64,000 bases of DNA from a bacterium (GCA_030604405.1 JAUVVY010000006.1:78589-142588), one strand, 5' to 3'; numbered from the stretch's first letter, positions 26,212-35,406 are shown. The notes: a model not told the origin generated them from the letters alone. A program made the numbers and translations.

Positions 26212-29200
26212 ATGATACTGAAAGCTATTCTGGTATTAGTTTTTGCTGTGGCAATTGTGGCCTGTGGGCGCGGGCAGTCCCTGGCAAAGACCGCCAGCCA
26301 CATTGTCACTGCGCAGATGCGCGCCAATGCTTTGGCCAATGTCGAGAAGTATGACTGGGCCAAGTCCCAGCAGCAGCAGGCGATAAACGCGGCTCAGAAG
26401 TACGTGGAGATGTCGGATGAAGAGCTGTGGCGGATGGTGCTGAGCCAGTGGGTGCCCCGCGAATTACATGTCAACAGGGGTTGCGGCTGCCCCAATTGCG
26501 GCGATGAGTTTTTCAAGATCAAAGAGTTCGGCTACCTCCGCTGGGAACATGACATCGAAAAGCACCCCTGGAAGCTGAAGTGCAAGAACTGCGGCACGCT
26601 TTTCCCCAGCAACGATTACGGGGCCTATTACGAATCCGGCCTTGACGGCCGTGGCGAATTTGATCCCGAAAAGGCCGACAAGAGCCTGCTGTTCAACCCT
26701 GACCATCCCGATCCCGAGGATCCGAACCACAGGAAATGGGTAGATGATGGGTTCGGTGCGAAATACGAAGACAACACTCTGGCTTTCGTTGCCCGCTGCG
26801 CGTACCTGCAGTGGCTGCCGAGCATCAGTGCGAGCCGTACCCTCGCCCGCGCTTATACTCTAACCGGCGAGCCGATCTACGCGCACAAAGCGGCCGTGCT
26901 GCTCGACCGCTATGCGGATGTTTATCCCAATATTGACTACTCCTTCATATCCGGACACGGCTCGTATCTCAATGGCAAGCAGTACGCCTGGAACATATCC
27001 GACGGCGGCAGCGGCAGGGGCATGATCCAGGGCTGCATCTGGGAAACCACTACCGCCAACCGCCTCTCCTATGCCTATGATGTCATCTATGAGCAGATGC
27101 TCAAAGACCAGGAGCTGGTGGAGTTCTGCGCGAAGATGAGGCAAGAGTACCCCGGCCTGGACGAAAAGCCTCACACCGGAGCCATCGCGCGTCACATTGA
27201 AGACAACCTTATCACACTGTTTTGCGAGGCAGTCATCGCTGGAAACATCCATGGCAACATCGGCTCCCACCAGAGAAGCATGGCGATGGCGGCTATCGCT
27301 CTGGATCGCCAGGGCAAGACCGAGCAATATCTTGACTGGCTCTTTCAACCCGATGGCGGAATGATACCCACACTTCTGACCGATCTGGTTTCCCGCGACG
27401 GCCCGTCCTTTGAGGCGACTACCGGCGGCTATGGCCTGTCGCCCGGTTCCCTCGTCCCCGTGGCCGACCTGCTGCAGGCCTACGAGCCCTACCAGAAACA
27501 CGACATGTATCGCGACTTTCCCAAGATGAAGCAGTTGTTTGTGGCCTGCCAAGCCTACCGTTGTCTGAACCAGGTCAAACCGAGTATCGGCGATGCCGGC
27601 AGCGCCCAAGCCTGGGGCGACAGTATGCACTCTATACCGATGCTCATCAGCGGCTTCAGAGCCTATGGCACCGAGGATATCGCCCGCGAGTTGTGGCACA
27701 CAGTTCGGTATGACCGAAAAAGGCTCGAGGCGCGCCTGAATATCCATGAAACAGATGAAGAACGGCAGGAGCTGCTAGAGCAGCTCTTGGTGCTGAAGCC
27801 GGAGCTGCCCATCCGCCTCGAAAGCGCCAATAACAGCGGCTATGGCCTCGCCATACTGCAGAGCTCCGAGGGCGCTGAGCGCGGAAGTACTCGCGGCCGA
27901 TGTGCCTACATCTCTTATGGCCGGACCTGCGGGAGCCACCCCCACAAAGACCGGCTCAACTTCGGTATTTTTGCCAAGCACATGGTCATGAACCCCGACC
28001 TGGGCTATCCGCAATACCCGATGGGCACCTCGCGCAAGCGCGGCGCATGGACCAACCACACGATGAGCCACAACACCGTCACAGTCAATGACCGCAAGCA
28101 GAGCTGCAACTGGGGTGGGAAGACCGAGCTGTTCATTGGCGGCGACCCGGCCCGCATCGCCATAGTCAACGGTGGACCGCCGGTGTATGAGAACCTGCGA
28201 ACCTACAAACGCGCTGTCAGTCTCATTGATGTCTCAGAAGACGATAGCTACGTGGTGGACGTGTTCTGGGTCCGCGGCGGGACCAACCACCGCATGGTAA
28301 ACAATGGCCCCGGGCGCGAAGTTACCCACCAGAGCCTGCAACTGGCAAAGCAGGCGACGGGTACCTTTGCGGGGCCGAACGTCGAATTCAAGGCACCAAT
28401 AAAGGAGCGCGACGAGGGCTGCGCGGCGTTTTCCTGGCTGCGCAATGTCGAGCGCGGCAATGCGACCTCGGAAAGCTGCTGGATAGACTGGGATGCAGTC
28501 CGTCCGGACGGCACGATGCAGGAAGGCCGCGACCCGCACCTGCGCATGCACTGCCTGTCCTCCGTGGACGAGATTGCAATTGCCATCGGCGAGCCGCCTC
28601 ACCAAAAGCACAACCCCGATGCGTACCTCCGCTACGTCGTCCGTAGCCGCCTGGGCGAGGACCTCGAGAGCCAGTTCGTAACGGTATTGGAGCCGTACGA
28701 GTCGGAGCCGTTCATCGCTTCCGCAGAGCCGCTGGAGCTTGACGCTCACGATGGTGAGGGCTTTGCCGCCGCAGTCCAGATTGACCTGGCCGATGGCCGC
28801 ACCGACATCGTCATCATCGCGGAGAATCCTTGCCAGGTCGAGGCAGCGGGCCTGAGTCTAGACGGCCAGATGGCCTTCATCCGCTTGCGCGACGGCAAAG
28901 TCGAGGCCGCCAAGCTCGTGCGCGGCACGAAACTGCAATACAGAGACTATCAACTAACTACCGAGCGCGGCGAGATCACCGGTAAGCTGGCTGGCTTCGA
29001 CGTCTCCGACTGGAGAGACAACCTGCTCAAGGTTGAGTCTTCGGTGCTGCTCGAGGGCGTGGCTGCCGGTGATCTGATCGGCCAATACATCATCGTCAAG
29101 AACTCCGAGCGCTCGTGCGGTAGCTATCCGATCAAGGATATTCGCGAAAACGGCACCGTCATCTCGCTGGGCGATAAGACGCTCGTAGAGCGCTTCGTTG

Positions 29201-29289
29201 ATCCGCAGGATTATTCCAAAGGCGTCATTTACAGCGTAGCCGAGGGCGACGAGTTCACGATACCACTAAGCGTCAGCTTAAAGCTGTGA
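26212..29289 (+). CDS. Exported heparinase II/III-type lyase with Cys4 zinc-ribbon-like motif
   Basis: 1025 residues from ATG 26212. The N-terminus is a signal sequence ending IVAC at residue 18, which fits a lipobox, so the enzyme may be membrane-anchored. A helical linker is followed by a Cys4 motif (C93, C96, C124, C127; HP at 118-119; LFPSND after the last Cys). Residues ~190-540 form the helical toroid; near residue 576 comes GSHPHKDRLNFGIFAK and then NHTMSHNTVTVND, the His-rich active-site region of heparinase II/III lyases; the rest is beta-sandwich. Uronate-containing glycan cleavage is likely. It lies between membrane paralogues 1 and 2. Confidence 0.82.
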   Translation: MILKAILVLVFAVAIVACGRGQSLAKTASHIVTAQMRANALANVEKYDWAKSQQQQAINAAQKYVEMSDEELWRMVLSQWVPRELHVNRGCGCPNCGDEFFKIKEFGYLRWEHDIEKHPWKLKCKNCGTLFPSNDYGAYYESGLDGRGEFDPEKADKSLLFNPDHPDPEDPNHRKWVDDGFGAKYEDNTLAFVARCAYLQWLPSISASRTLARAYTLTGEPIYAHKAAVLLDRYADVYPNIDYSFISGHGSYLNGKQYAWNISDGGSGRGMIQGCIWETTTANRLSYAYDVIYEQMLKDQELVEFCAKMRQEYPGLDEKPHTGAIARHIEDNLITLFCEAVIAGNIHGNIGSHQRSMAMAAIALDRQGKTEQYLDWLFQPDGGMIPTLLTDLVSRDGPSFEATTGGYGLSPGSLVPVADLLQAYEPYQKHDMYRDFPKMKQLFVACQAYRCLNQVKPSIGDAGSAQAWGDSMHSIPMLISGFRAYGTEDIARELWHTVRYDRKRLEARLNIHETDEERQELLEQLLVLKPELPIRLESANNSGYGLAILQSSEGAERGSTRGRCAYISYGRTCGSHPHKDRLNFGIFAKHMVMNPDLGYPQYPMGTSRKRGAWTNHTMSHNTVTVNDRKQSCNWGGKTELFIGGDPARIAIVNGGPPVYENLRTYKRAVSLIDVSEDDSYVVDVFWVRGGTNHRMVNNGPGREVTHQSLQLAKQATGTFAGPNVEFKAPIKERDEGCAAFSWLRNVERGNATSESCWIDWDAVRPDGTMQEGRDPHLRMHCLSSVDEIAIAIGEPPHQKHNPDAYLRYVVRSRLGEDLESQFVTVLEPYESEPFIASAEPLELDAHDGEGFAAAVQIDLADGRTDIVIIAENPCQVEAAGLSLDGQMAFIRLRDGKVEAAKLVRGTKLQYRDYQLTTERGEITGKLAGFDVSDWRDNLLKVESSVLLEGVAAGDLIGQYIIVKNSERSCGSYPIKDIRENGTVISLGDKTLVERFVDPQDYSKGVIYSVAEGDEFTIPLSVSLKL

Positions 29290-29293
29290 ACAC

Positions 29294-29377
29294 AAATTGG
29301 GGACAGTCACCTGTTTCTTGCCATTTCTCCAAGTCCACTCCCGCTGCTCTGCAGAAATAGGTGACTGTCCCCAATTT
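29294..29377. repeat. 84-bp inverted-repeat element, best pair of the GGGGACAG family
   Basis: Arms of 24 bp (29294-29317 and 29354-29377), core AAATTGGGGACAGTCACC, match at 23 of 24 positions in inverted orientation around a 36-bp centre. It begins 5 bp after the lyase stop and ends 25 bp before the start of membrane paralogue 2. It has the form of a non-autonomous mobile element or a REP-like hairpin; no transposase is present. Confidence 0.85.
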
Positions 29378-29402
29378 CGCATTGAAGGGTCAGGTACCTG
29401 GT

Positions 29403-31352
29403 GTGACGCTACGCGCCATCATCATCGCTGCAATACTCTCAGTAATATCTGTGTTCTGGATGCACCAGGCCAGTCTCGTACAGGCGCCGGGCATTATCTA
29501 TGCCCCCGTCTATCTACTCTCAGTGCCACCCGTACCGGCCATCTTTTCGCTGATGCTTCTGGTTGCTCTGGTGCCTCTTGCCACGCGCTTTTTTCGCAGC
29601 GCTCTATCCAAGAAAGAACTCCTGCTCGTCTATGCGATCCTGGTCATCATCATTCCCCCGGTCACATTTGGCATCGTCGAACTGCTGCTGCCCTGGACCA
29701 CCGCCGGCATGTACCTGGCCGCTCCGGATAACAACAACCGGCAACTGGCTGAATCACTGCCGCAGTGGTTCTACCCACACGACGAAGAAGTCATCCGCAC
29801 GATGTTCGAGGGCAGCGATGATGGCTCAGTGCCCTGGAAGCCGTGGCTGTACCCGCTTTCAATGTGGACCATCTGGATGACTTTGGTCTTCGTCACATTC
29901 CTGTGCCTGATGGCGCTTTTCCACAAGCAATGGGTACAGCACGAGCGCCTGCGCTACCCGCTGCTGTTCATTCCGCTCAGTGTCGTCGAACAGCAGGCGC
30001 CGGGGAGCCATGTTGCCTTTTTCCGCAATCCACTCGTGTGGCTCGGCATAGGCATTGTCATCATTCATCATATCTTCAATATCGCCCACGCGCACAACCC
30101 CGCCGTCATTGCTCTTACGGACCGCTACAACCTGGGCCGCGCCATCTTTACCGAATATCCCTGGACCGCCTTCCGCGGGCTGACCGTGTTTCATCGGCCG
30201 CAGGTAATCGGCTTCGGATACTTCGTGCCGGTTGACATTCTATTTTCCGGATGGTTCTTCTTCGTGATGCAATCAGGGCTTCGCTTTATGTCCGATGTTT
30301 TCGGCATAAGCGCCACTCCCGGCTTTCCCTTCCACATGTCTCAGTCCGCCGGCGGCTATGTAGCTATGATGTTTGTCATATTCTGGATCGGCCGTCATCA
30401 GTTGGCTCGTATCGTCCGCAAGGCGCTTCACGGCGATCCCGAGGTTGATGACTCTGACGAGCCACTGCCATACCGCTGGGCGCTGTTGGGTGGTGTCGGC
30501 GGATTTGTGGCGCTAATTATCTGGAGCCGCGCTATCGGGGTGCCCGTGGGCTATGCGATTGCCTTTTTCGTAATATTCATTGCCTGCGGCTTTGTATTCG
30601 CGCGCATGCGGACTGAAGCGGGCGTTCCGACCATGTGGGGACCCGCGCCCCAATACCTTGAATCTGTCTTCGAGTTCACTGGCACTCGCTCTCTCATCGC
30701 CGGCGGCAATGTCGCTCCTCTGGCGATTCTCAGAGTATTCAACTGGGTTTCGCGCGGCTTTCTCGGCGCGATGTCGGCCTACCATGCGGAGAACTTCCAG
30801 CTCGCCGACCAAGCCGGGATCAAGCCACGTGTGATGCCGGCCGTTATGATCGTCGCTTTCGTTGTGGGGTGCCTTCTGGCCTATTATTTCGTTCTCGGTG
30901 CCTACTACAAATACGGCGCAACCGTGCTTCACGGCGGCACCACGATGGGCGGCTACAACGTCCTGGTGGCGGTGCGCTCGTGGCGCTCGGCTTCGAGCGC
31001 CGTTGCTGTCCCGGCCGACCCACATCCCCAGAGAATGATGGCCGCACTTGGCGGTGCGGTGCTGGTTATAGCCATGGTGGTGGCGCGCTGGCGCTGGCTG
31101 CGCGTGCCCTTCCATCCGATCGGTTACGTAAGCTGCATCTGGTACGGCTATTGCCTGTGGTTCCCGTTCATGGCGACGTGGGCGATCAAGCTCGTAGTTC
31201 ATCGGCTCGGCGGCGCGCGGCTGTACCGCCAACTGATGCCATTCTTCCTGGGGTTGGCTTTCGGGGATTTGCTCGCCGGCGGCATATCGTGGATTATAAT
31301 GGCGATTTTCGGCCCGGATATCTTCGCCGGCTACATGGTTCAATTCGGTTAG
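29403..31352 (+). CDS. Polytopic membrane protein, paralogue 2 of 3
   Basis: 649 residues from GTG 29403, chosen because its first codons (xTG-ACG-CT) align with the starts of the other two paralogues; an upstream GTG at 29361 lies inside the inverted-repeat arm and is rejected. All shared blocks are present: FWMHQASLVQAPG, LLSVPPVPAIF, WFYPHDEEV, RMRTEAGVPTMWG and the C-terminal GYMVQFG. A short acidic cytosolic linker (VDDSDEPLPYR) precedes the second helical half. As for paralogue 1, transport of glycan products is the best guess. Confidence 0.75.
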   Translation: MTLRAIIIAAILSVISVFWMHQASLVQAPGIIYAPVYLLSVPPVPAIFSLMLLVALVPLATRFFRSALSKKELLLVYAILVIIIPPVTFGIVELLLPWTTAGMYLAAPDNNNRQLAESLPQWFYPHDEEVIRTMFEGSDDGSVPWKPWLYPLSMWTIWMTLVFVTFLCLMALFHKQWVQHERLRYPLLFIPLSVVEQQAPGSHVAFFRNPLVWLGIGIVIIHHIFNIAHAHNPAVIALTDRYNLGRAIFTEYPWTAFRGLTVFHRPQVIGFGYFVPVDILFSGWFFFVMQSGLRFMSDVFGISATPGFPFHMSQSAGGYVAMMFVIFWIGRHQLARIVRKALHGDPEVDDSDEPLPYRWALLGGVGGFVALIIWSRAIGVPVGYAIAFFVIFIACGFVFARMRTEAGVPTMWGPAPQYLESVFEFTGTRSLIAGGNVAPLAILRVFNWVSRGFLGAMSAYHAENFQLADQAGIKPRVMPAVMIVAFVVGCLLAYYFVLGAYYKYGATVLHGGTTMGGYNVLVAVRSWRSASSAVAVPADPHPQRMMAALGGAVLVIAMVVARWRWLRVPFHPIGYVSCIWYGYCLWFPFMATWAIKLVVHRLGGARLYRQLMPFFLGLAFGDLLAGGISWIIMAIFGPDIFAGYMVQFG

Positions 31353-31354
31353 TG

Positions 31355-31441
31355 AAAAGGGGACAGAGCCTTTTTTCCGCCACAGAAATGCGTGAACCCG
31401 CACGCTTTCATACTCGTCGAAAAAAGGCGCTGTCCGCCCTT
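31355..31441. repeat. 87-bp inverted-repeat element of the GGGGACAG family
   Basis: AAAAGGGGACAGAGCCTTTT plus TTC (31355-31377) and GAAAAAAGGCGCTGTCCGCC plus CTT (31419-31441), about 19 of 23 positions paired. It starts 3 bp after the stop of membrane paralogue 2 and ends 8 bp before the stop of the convergent gene, so its T-tracts may also serve as a terminator. Confidence 0.8.
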
Positions 31442-31448
31442 ATTCTCC

Positions 31449-32864
31449 CTATGACTCGATACGCTCCACATGCAGATCGTCAAACCAGCATGTCCCGGCG
31501 CCGTCCTGCATGAGCGCGATGCAGATGGCATTAGAGTCCGCGGGATGCCGTCCGTGCAGTTCGACGGAGACGGGCGTCCAGTCATTCGTACCGCTGAGCA
31601 GACGGGAATGGACACAGGCGTAGATCTGTTCCTGGTTATAGCGCTGCCAGCGGAGTGAGATGCCAGCGCCGCGGCCGGTAACGTCGTCGGTTCTGACGTA
31701 TCCGCTCACGCGGAATCCGATATAGTCAGGCCATGGCTCCATGAAACCGCCCTCGCCCTCGTAGATCATCCGCCATTGTGAAAGGCCCGGCGTCGGTCTG
31801 TCTATCTTGAGGGAGTAGTTATCCGAACGCCCGAAGTTCTGTTCGTACGAAAGCCCCTCCCCCGCTGGCATCCACGACCACGCATCAGTCGTGCCGGGTG
31901 GCGGCTGGCTAAGTGCGCAGGGCTTCTCAAAGCTCGTCTTGCGCTCGTACAGGGGCAGCTCTTTCATGCCCATACACTCGATTTCCGGCACCGGGTCGGC
32001 GGCCTCGATCAAGCGGCGCGCCCTGTCGTCGCGGCAAAGGAAGATCCGGAACTCTCTGAGAATGGGATCGCATAAGGCTTCACGTGGAGTATCGGCCACA
32101 AGGTGGATGTCGTATCCCCAGTTGCAGACACCGATGTGGCTCTGTCTGGCGGTTTCGCCAACAAATTCGATCGCCACGTTGGCCCCCGCATCGAAGACGG
32201 GCAGCAGTAGTCCACCCGGCCGCACCGGCGTAGAGAAGCCATGCGCGGTTATGCCGGCATGGTTCAGCGGTATTTTCTGGACGCTGGCGTCGGCTCGCTC
32301 GCAAAGGATGTGGGTATAGGGTCGTTTTTCCCACATCCCGGGGAACTCGACGGCGGGCGCTGGAATGTCCACATACCACGGGTCGGAATACTCGAGCCGG
32401 ACGGAGGCATCGTGCTCCAGAGCCTCAGAACTGTGAACGCGCAGATTACACTCAAAGTCATAGACATAACTCTCGGTGGTCGCGTCGTAGGAACACGTCA
32501 CCACATGCCGCGCAGTGGCTACGCCGCCCCGGTCGCGCGTCCGCAGAACCAGACGGAGCCTGTCCGTGCCATGGCCTTCCACCTCCAGACTCACTAGCTC
32601 CTCCGTCAGTATGGCGCGCGTTAGTTTCCAGTACAGAGGCACGCCGGAAATCAGCGGACGGCCGCCCGGCTTGAGCTTGAGATACCGCAGATTGAGGGGA
32701 CGCCGAATCAGGTTGAAATAGCGCAGCATCTGCTCCGGCTGGTCAATCGTCCTGCGCTCCAACAAAGCGATCGGCTCGTCACCATCGTAGATCCACTGAC
32801 TCCCACAACACTCGCCCCCATGCGTCTTGAAGTAAAACCTCGCCACGTGTGATATCTTCAACAA
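31449..32864 (-). CDS. Unknown protein with C-terminal carbohydrate-binding-like jelly roll
   Basis: Up to 471 residues. AGGAGG directly abuts the TTG at 32864, so translation more likely starts slightly downstream; no ATG is available. The first ~300 residues are beta-rich with EYSDPWYVDIPAPAVEFPG and match nothing I know. The last ~150 residues, with NYSLKIDRPTPGLSQWRMIY, FRVSGYVRTDDVTGRGAG and GTCWFDDLHVERIE, read as a CBM-type beta-sandwich in which 'W.DD..VE' is the final strand. No signal peptide. It is the only minus-strand gene in the island. It may bind or process oligosaccharides. Confidence 0.6.
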   Translation of the reverse strand: MLKISHVARFYFKTHGGECCGSQWIYDGDEPIALLERRTIDQPEQMLRYFNLIRRPLNLRYLKLKPGGRPLISGVPLYWKLTRAILTEELVSLEVEGHGTDRLRLVLRTRDRGGVATARHVVTCSYDATTESYVYDFECNLRVHSSEALEHDASVRLEYSDPWYVDIPAPAVEFPGMWEKRPYTHILCERADASVQKIPLNHAGITAHGFSTPVRPGGLLLPVFDAGANVAIEFVGETARQSHIGVCNWGYDIHLVADTPREALCDPILREFRIFLCRDDRARRLIEAADPVPEIECMGMKELPLYERKTSFEKPCALSQPPPGTTDAWSWMPAGEGLSYEQNFGRSDNYSLKIDRPTPGLSQWRMIYEGEGGFMEPWPDYIGFRVSGYVRTDDVTGRGAGISLRWQRYNQEQIYACVHSRLLSGTNDWTPVSVELHGRHPADSNAICIALMQDGAGTCWFDDLHVERIES

Positions 32865-32960
32865 CCTCCTGTCTTCGTTCGCGATCTCTGGTACGGACTT
32901 GACCTGCCTGTAGTATTGCTTCAGCGGCGCAATGATTCCTTGCCCTGAAGATAGAAAAGC

Positions 32961-32987
32961 GAAAAAAAGGCGCTGTCCCCTTTTTTG
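32961..32987. repeat. Single arm of the GGGGACAG inverted-repeat family
   Basis: GAAAAAAAGGCGCTGTCCCC followed by a T-run, in the gap between the jelly-roll protein and membrane paralogue 3. A weak partner, AAAGGGGCAGG at 33068, overlaps the RBS region of paralogue 3. Confidence 0.55.
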
Positions 32988-33086
32988 TCCTCTTCTTGCG
33001 CAGGAAGGTTGCCCGTCCGCCCATAGCGAACCATCTTCTCATCGCGCCAAATCCCCGCTGTGCAATCAAAGGGGCAGGTGTTTGTA

Positions 33087-35054
33087 TTGACGCTCCGGGC
33101 CGTGATACTCGCTATCATACTGTCGGTTGCTGCGATATTCTGGATGCACCAGGCCAGCCTGGTGCAAGCGCCGGGACTCATCTATGCGCCAGTGTACCTG
33201 CTTTCGGTCCCGCCCGTGCCGGCCATCTTCTGCCTGCTGCTCCTGGTCGCTCTCGTACCTCTGACCAGGCGCCTCCGTGGCGGCCCCTTCACCAAGAAGG
33301 AACTCCTGTTCATCTTCATGGTCCTGGTCATCGCAATTCCGCCGGTGACCTTCGGCGTCCTCGAGATGCTGGTGCCCTGGATTAGCGCCCCGGTCTATTT
33401 TGCCGCTCCCGATAACAACTACATGCTTCTCGCCGACGCCATGCCGCAGTGGTTTTACCCGCACGACTACGAAGTGATCCGCACGATGTACGAGGGCAGT
33501 GACGACGGTCGGGTGCCGTGGGGCCCCTGGCTTTATCCGCTGGGGATGTGGACGCTGTTCATGACGCTTTTCGTCTTCACCGGCATGTGCCTGGTCACGC
33601 TCTTCCGCAAGCAGTGGGTCGAAAACGAGCGGCTGCGCTATCCGCTGCTGTTCATACCGCTGAGCATCGTCGAGAAGCAAGCGCCCGGGAGCAGAGCGCC
33701 ATTCTTCCGCAATCCGCTGGTCTGGATCGCCATGGCTATCGTTTTCATCCACCACGCTCTGAATGTCGCGCACTCCTATAACCCAGCGGTGATGGCCCTG
33801 ATGGACCGTTCCTACTGGGCATCCGCAGTTTTCACGGAGTATCCCTGGAACCCCTACGGCGGCTATATGGGGTTCTTTCACCGCCCGCAGGTAATCGGTC
33901 TTGCCTACTTCGTGCCCCTGGACATACTCTTTTCGGGCTGGTTTTTCTACCTCATGCAGCCCACTCTGATTGTACTGTCGAACATCTTCGGCATCACCGC
34001 CGCGCCGGGCTTCCCCTTCAGGAGTGAGCAGGTCACCGGCGGGTACTTTGCCATGGTCTTCATCATCTTCTGGATCGGCCGATATGAGATCGCCAAAATC
34101 ATTCGCAACGCCCTGGGAAGGGGCACTAGCGCTCAGGGCGACACGACGGACGATTCCGACGAGCCGCTTCCTCATCGGGTCGCAGTTTTCGGCACGATCG
34201 GGGGCTTTGTCGGTTTGCTGATCTGGTCTCATGTCCTGCACGTGCCGGTCGCCTATTCGTTTGTCTTCTTCTTCCTGCTGATGGGCGTGCCTCTGGTCTA
34301 TTCGCGCATCCGCGCCGAGGCGGGCATTCCCACGATGTGGGGCACTCCCCCCAGCCCACTGGACTCAATGATGTATGCCATCGGCACCCGGCCGCTGGTA
34401 CGCGGCCCCAACCTCGACAAGTTCGCCGTCCTGAGCACCTTCGCGTGGATGGCGCGCGGCTATTTCGGCCCACAGATCGGCTATCATGCGGAGAACGAAA
34501 AGCTCGCCGAGGAAGCGGAAATCAATCCCCGCATCATGCCGCCGGTGATCATGATTACCTTCGTGCTGGCCTGCATTGTGAGCTTCTACTTCATCCTCAC
34601 CGACTATTACCGCTTCGGCGCAACCGTGCTATACGGCGGCACCACAATGGGCGGCTACAACGTCCGCTGCGCCATAACTCAGTGGACGCGCAGCTCAGGC
34701 GTTGTGGAGTTGCCCAGCGGCGCCCTGACGCCTCAGGTCATAGGCATGGTCGGCGGCGCGCTGCTCACTTTCGCGCTGGTGATTATGCGCTGGGCCTGGC
34801 TCAAGGTGCCGTTTCATCCCATCGGTTACGTAACCTGCGCCAGTTACGGGTACTGCCTGTGGTGGTCATTCTTTGTGACGTGGTTGATGAAGGGCGTCGT
34901 CCACCGTCTGGGTGGCGCGCGGCTTTACCGGCAGCTTATGCCATTTTTCCTGGGGCTGGCCTTTGGCGATTTGCTTGCCGGGGGCATATCGTGGATTGCG
35001 ATGAAGGCTTTCGGGCCGGACATCCTCGGCGGCTACATGGTCCAGTTCGGCTAA
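33087..35054 (+). CDS. Polytopic membrane protein, paralogue 3 of 3
   Basis: 655 residues from TTG 33087, aligned with the other two starts; the RBS is poor (AGG 7 nt upstream, AGGGG further). It carries FWMHQASLVQAPG, LLSVPPVPAIF, WFYPHDYEV, a longer acidic linker (TTDDSDEPLPHR), RIRAEAGIPTMWG and the C-terminal block ending GYMVQFG. Residue identity between paralogues looks high across the helices and low in the linker and in the loop after YGGTTMGGYN, where substrate preference may differ. Three copies in 11 kb indicate local duplication. Confidence 0.75.
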   Translation: MTLRAVILAIILSVAAIFWMHQASLVQAPGLIYAPVYLLSVPPVPAIFCLLLLVALVPLTRRLRGGPFTKKELLFIFMVLVIAIPPVTFGVLEMLVPWISAPVYFAAPDNNYMLLADAMPQWFYPHDYEVIRTMYEGSDDGRVPWGPWLYPLGMWTLFMTLFVFTGMCLVTLFRKQWVENERLRYPLLFIPLSIVEKQAPGSRAPFFRNPLVWIAMAIVFIHHALNVAHSYNPAVMALMDRSYWASAVFTEYPWNPYGGYMGFFHRPQVIGLAYFVPLDILFSGWFFYLMQPTLIVLSNIFGITAAPGFPFRSEQVTGGYFAMVFIIFWIGRYEIAKIIRNALGRGTSAQGDTTDDSDEPLPHRVAVFGTIGGFVGLLIWSHVLHVPVAYSFVFFFLLMGVPLVYSRIRAEAGIPTMWGTPPSPLDSMMYAIGTRPLVRGPNLDKFAVLSTFAWMARGYFGPQIGYHAENEKLAEEAEINPRIMPPVIMITFVLACIVSFYFILTDYYRFGATVLYGGTTMGGYNVRCAITQWTRSSGVVELPSGALTPQVIGMVGGALLTFALVIMRWAWLKVPFHPIGYVTCASYGYCLWWSFFVTWLMKGVVHRLGGARLYRQLMPFFLGLAFGDLLAGGISWIAMKAFGPDILGGYMVQFG

Positions 35055-35058
35055 AAAT

Positions 35059-35082
35059 AAAAAAGGAAACAAACCCTTTTTC
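35059..35082. repeat. Diverged arm of the GGGGACAG family at the RHS fragment end
   Basis: AAAAAAGGAAACAAACCCTT plus TTTC lies 4 bp after the stop of membrane paralogue 3 and interrupts the 3' end of the RHS fragment on the other strand. Confidence 0.45.
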
Positions 35083-35094
35083 AGGGGCCACATA

Positions 35095-35406
35095 ATTCAC
35101 CGGGTTATTCCTCACATAAAGATACCGATGCACACTCGGAGGCTCTTGGACCAATCCGCGGAGGGGGTCCATTGTCGTAAAGCGACCCACTGTCGGCATG
35201 TAGTAGGCGGTTTTGGTATTGTAGGTGCCGTCCGGGGCGTAGTTGCCGTTGCAGCCGGCAGTGCCGGCCCCCGATACTGCCCAACCGGTGTGAGCCGCCA
35301 TAGTCGCGCGGTTGCCCACATTATCGTACGTAAACTGCATCTCATAGGTCTTGGCCCCGCTGCGCTGCTCGCGGGTGAGTTGGTTGGCATTGTCGTAGGT
35401 CCACAC
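35095..35406 (-). pseudogene. RHS repeat-associated core fragment
   Basis: The minus strand reads VWTYDNANQLTREQRSG, FTYDNVGNRATM, and, after a short gap, the RHS core ending GRFTTMDPLRGL ... HRYLYVRNNPVNYVAP, that is YD repeats followed by the last part of the conserved core. There is no N-terminal part and no toxin tip: the frame runs into the repeat arm at 35059-35082 just after the core. An in-frame stop lies just upstream of the YD repeat. It is a remnant of a larger polymorphic-toxin-type gene. Confidence 0.8.

Noticed and set aside
33066-34241. 391-codon antisense frame in membrane paralogue 3
   Set aside because: Mirror of a conserved membrane gene; similar shadows occur in the other paralogues.
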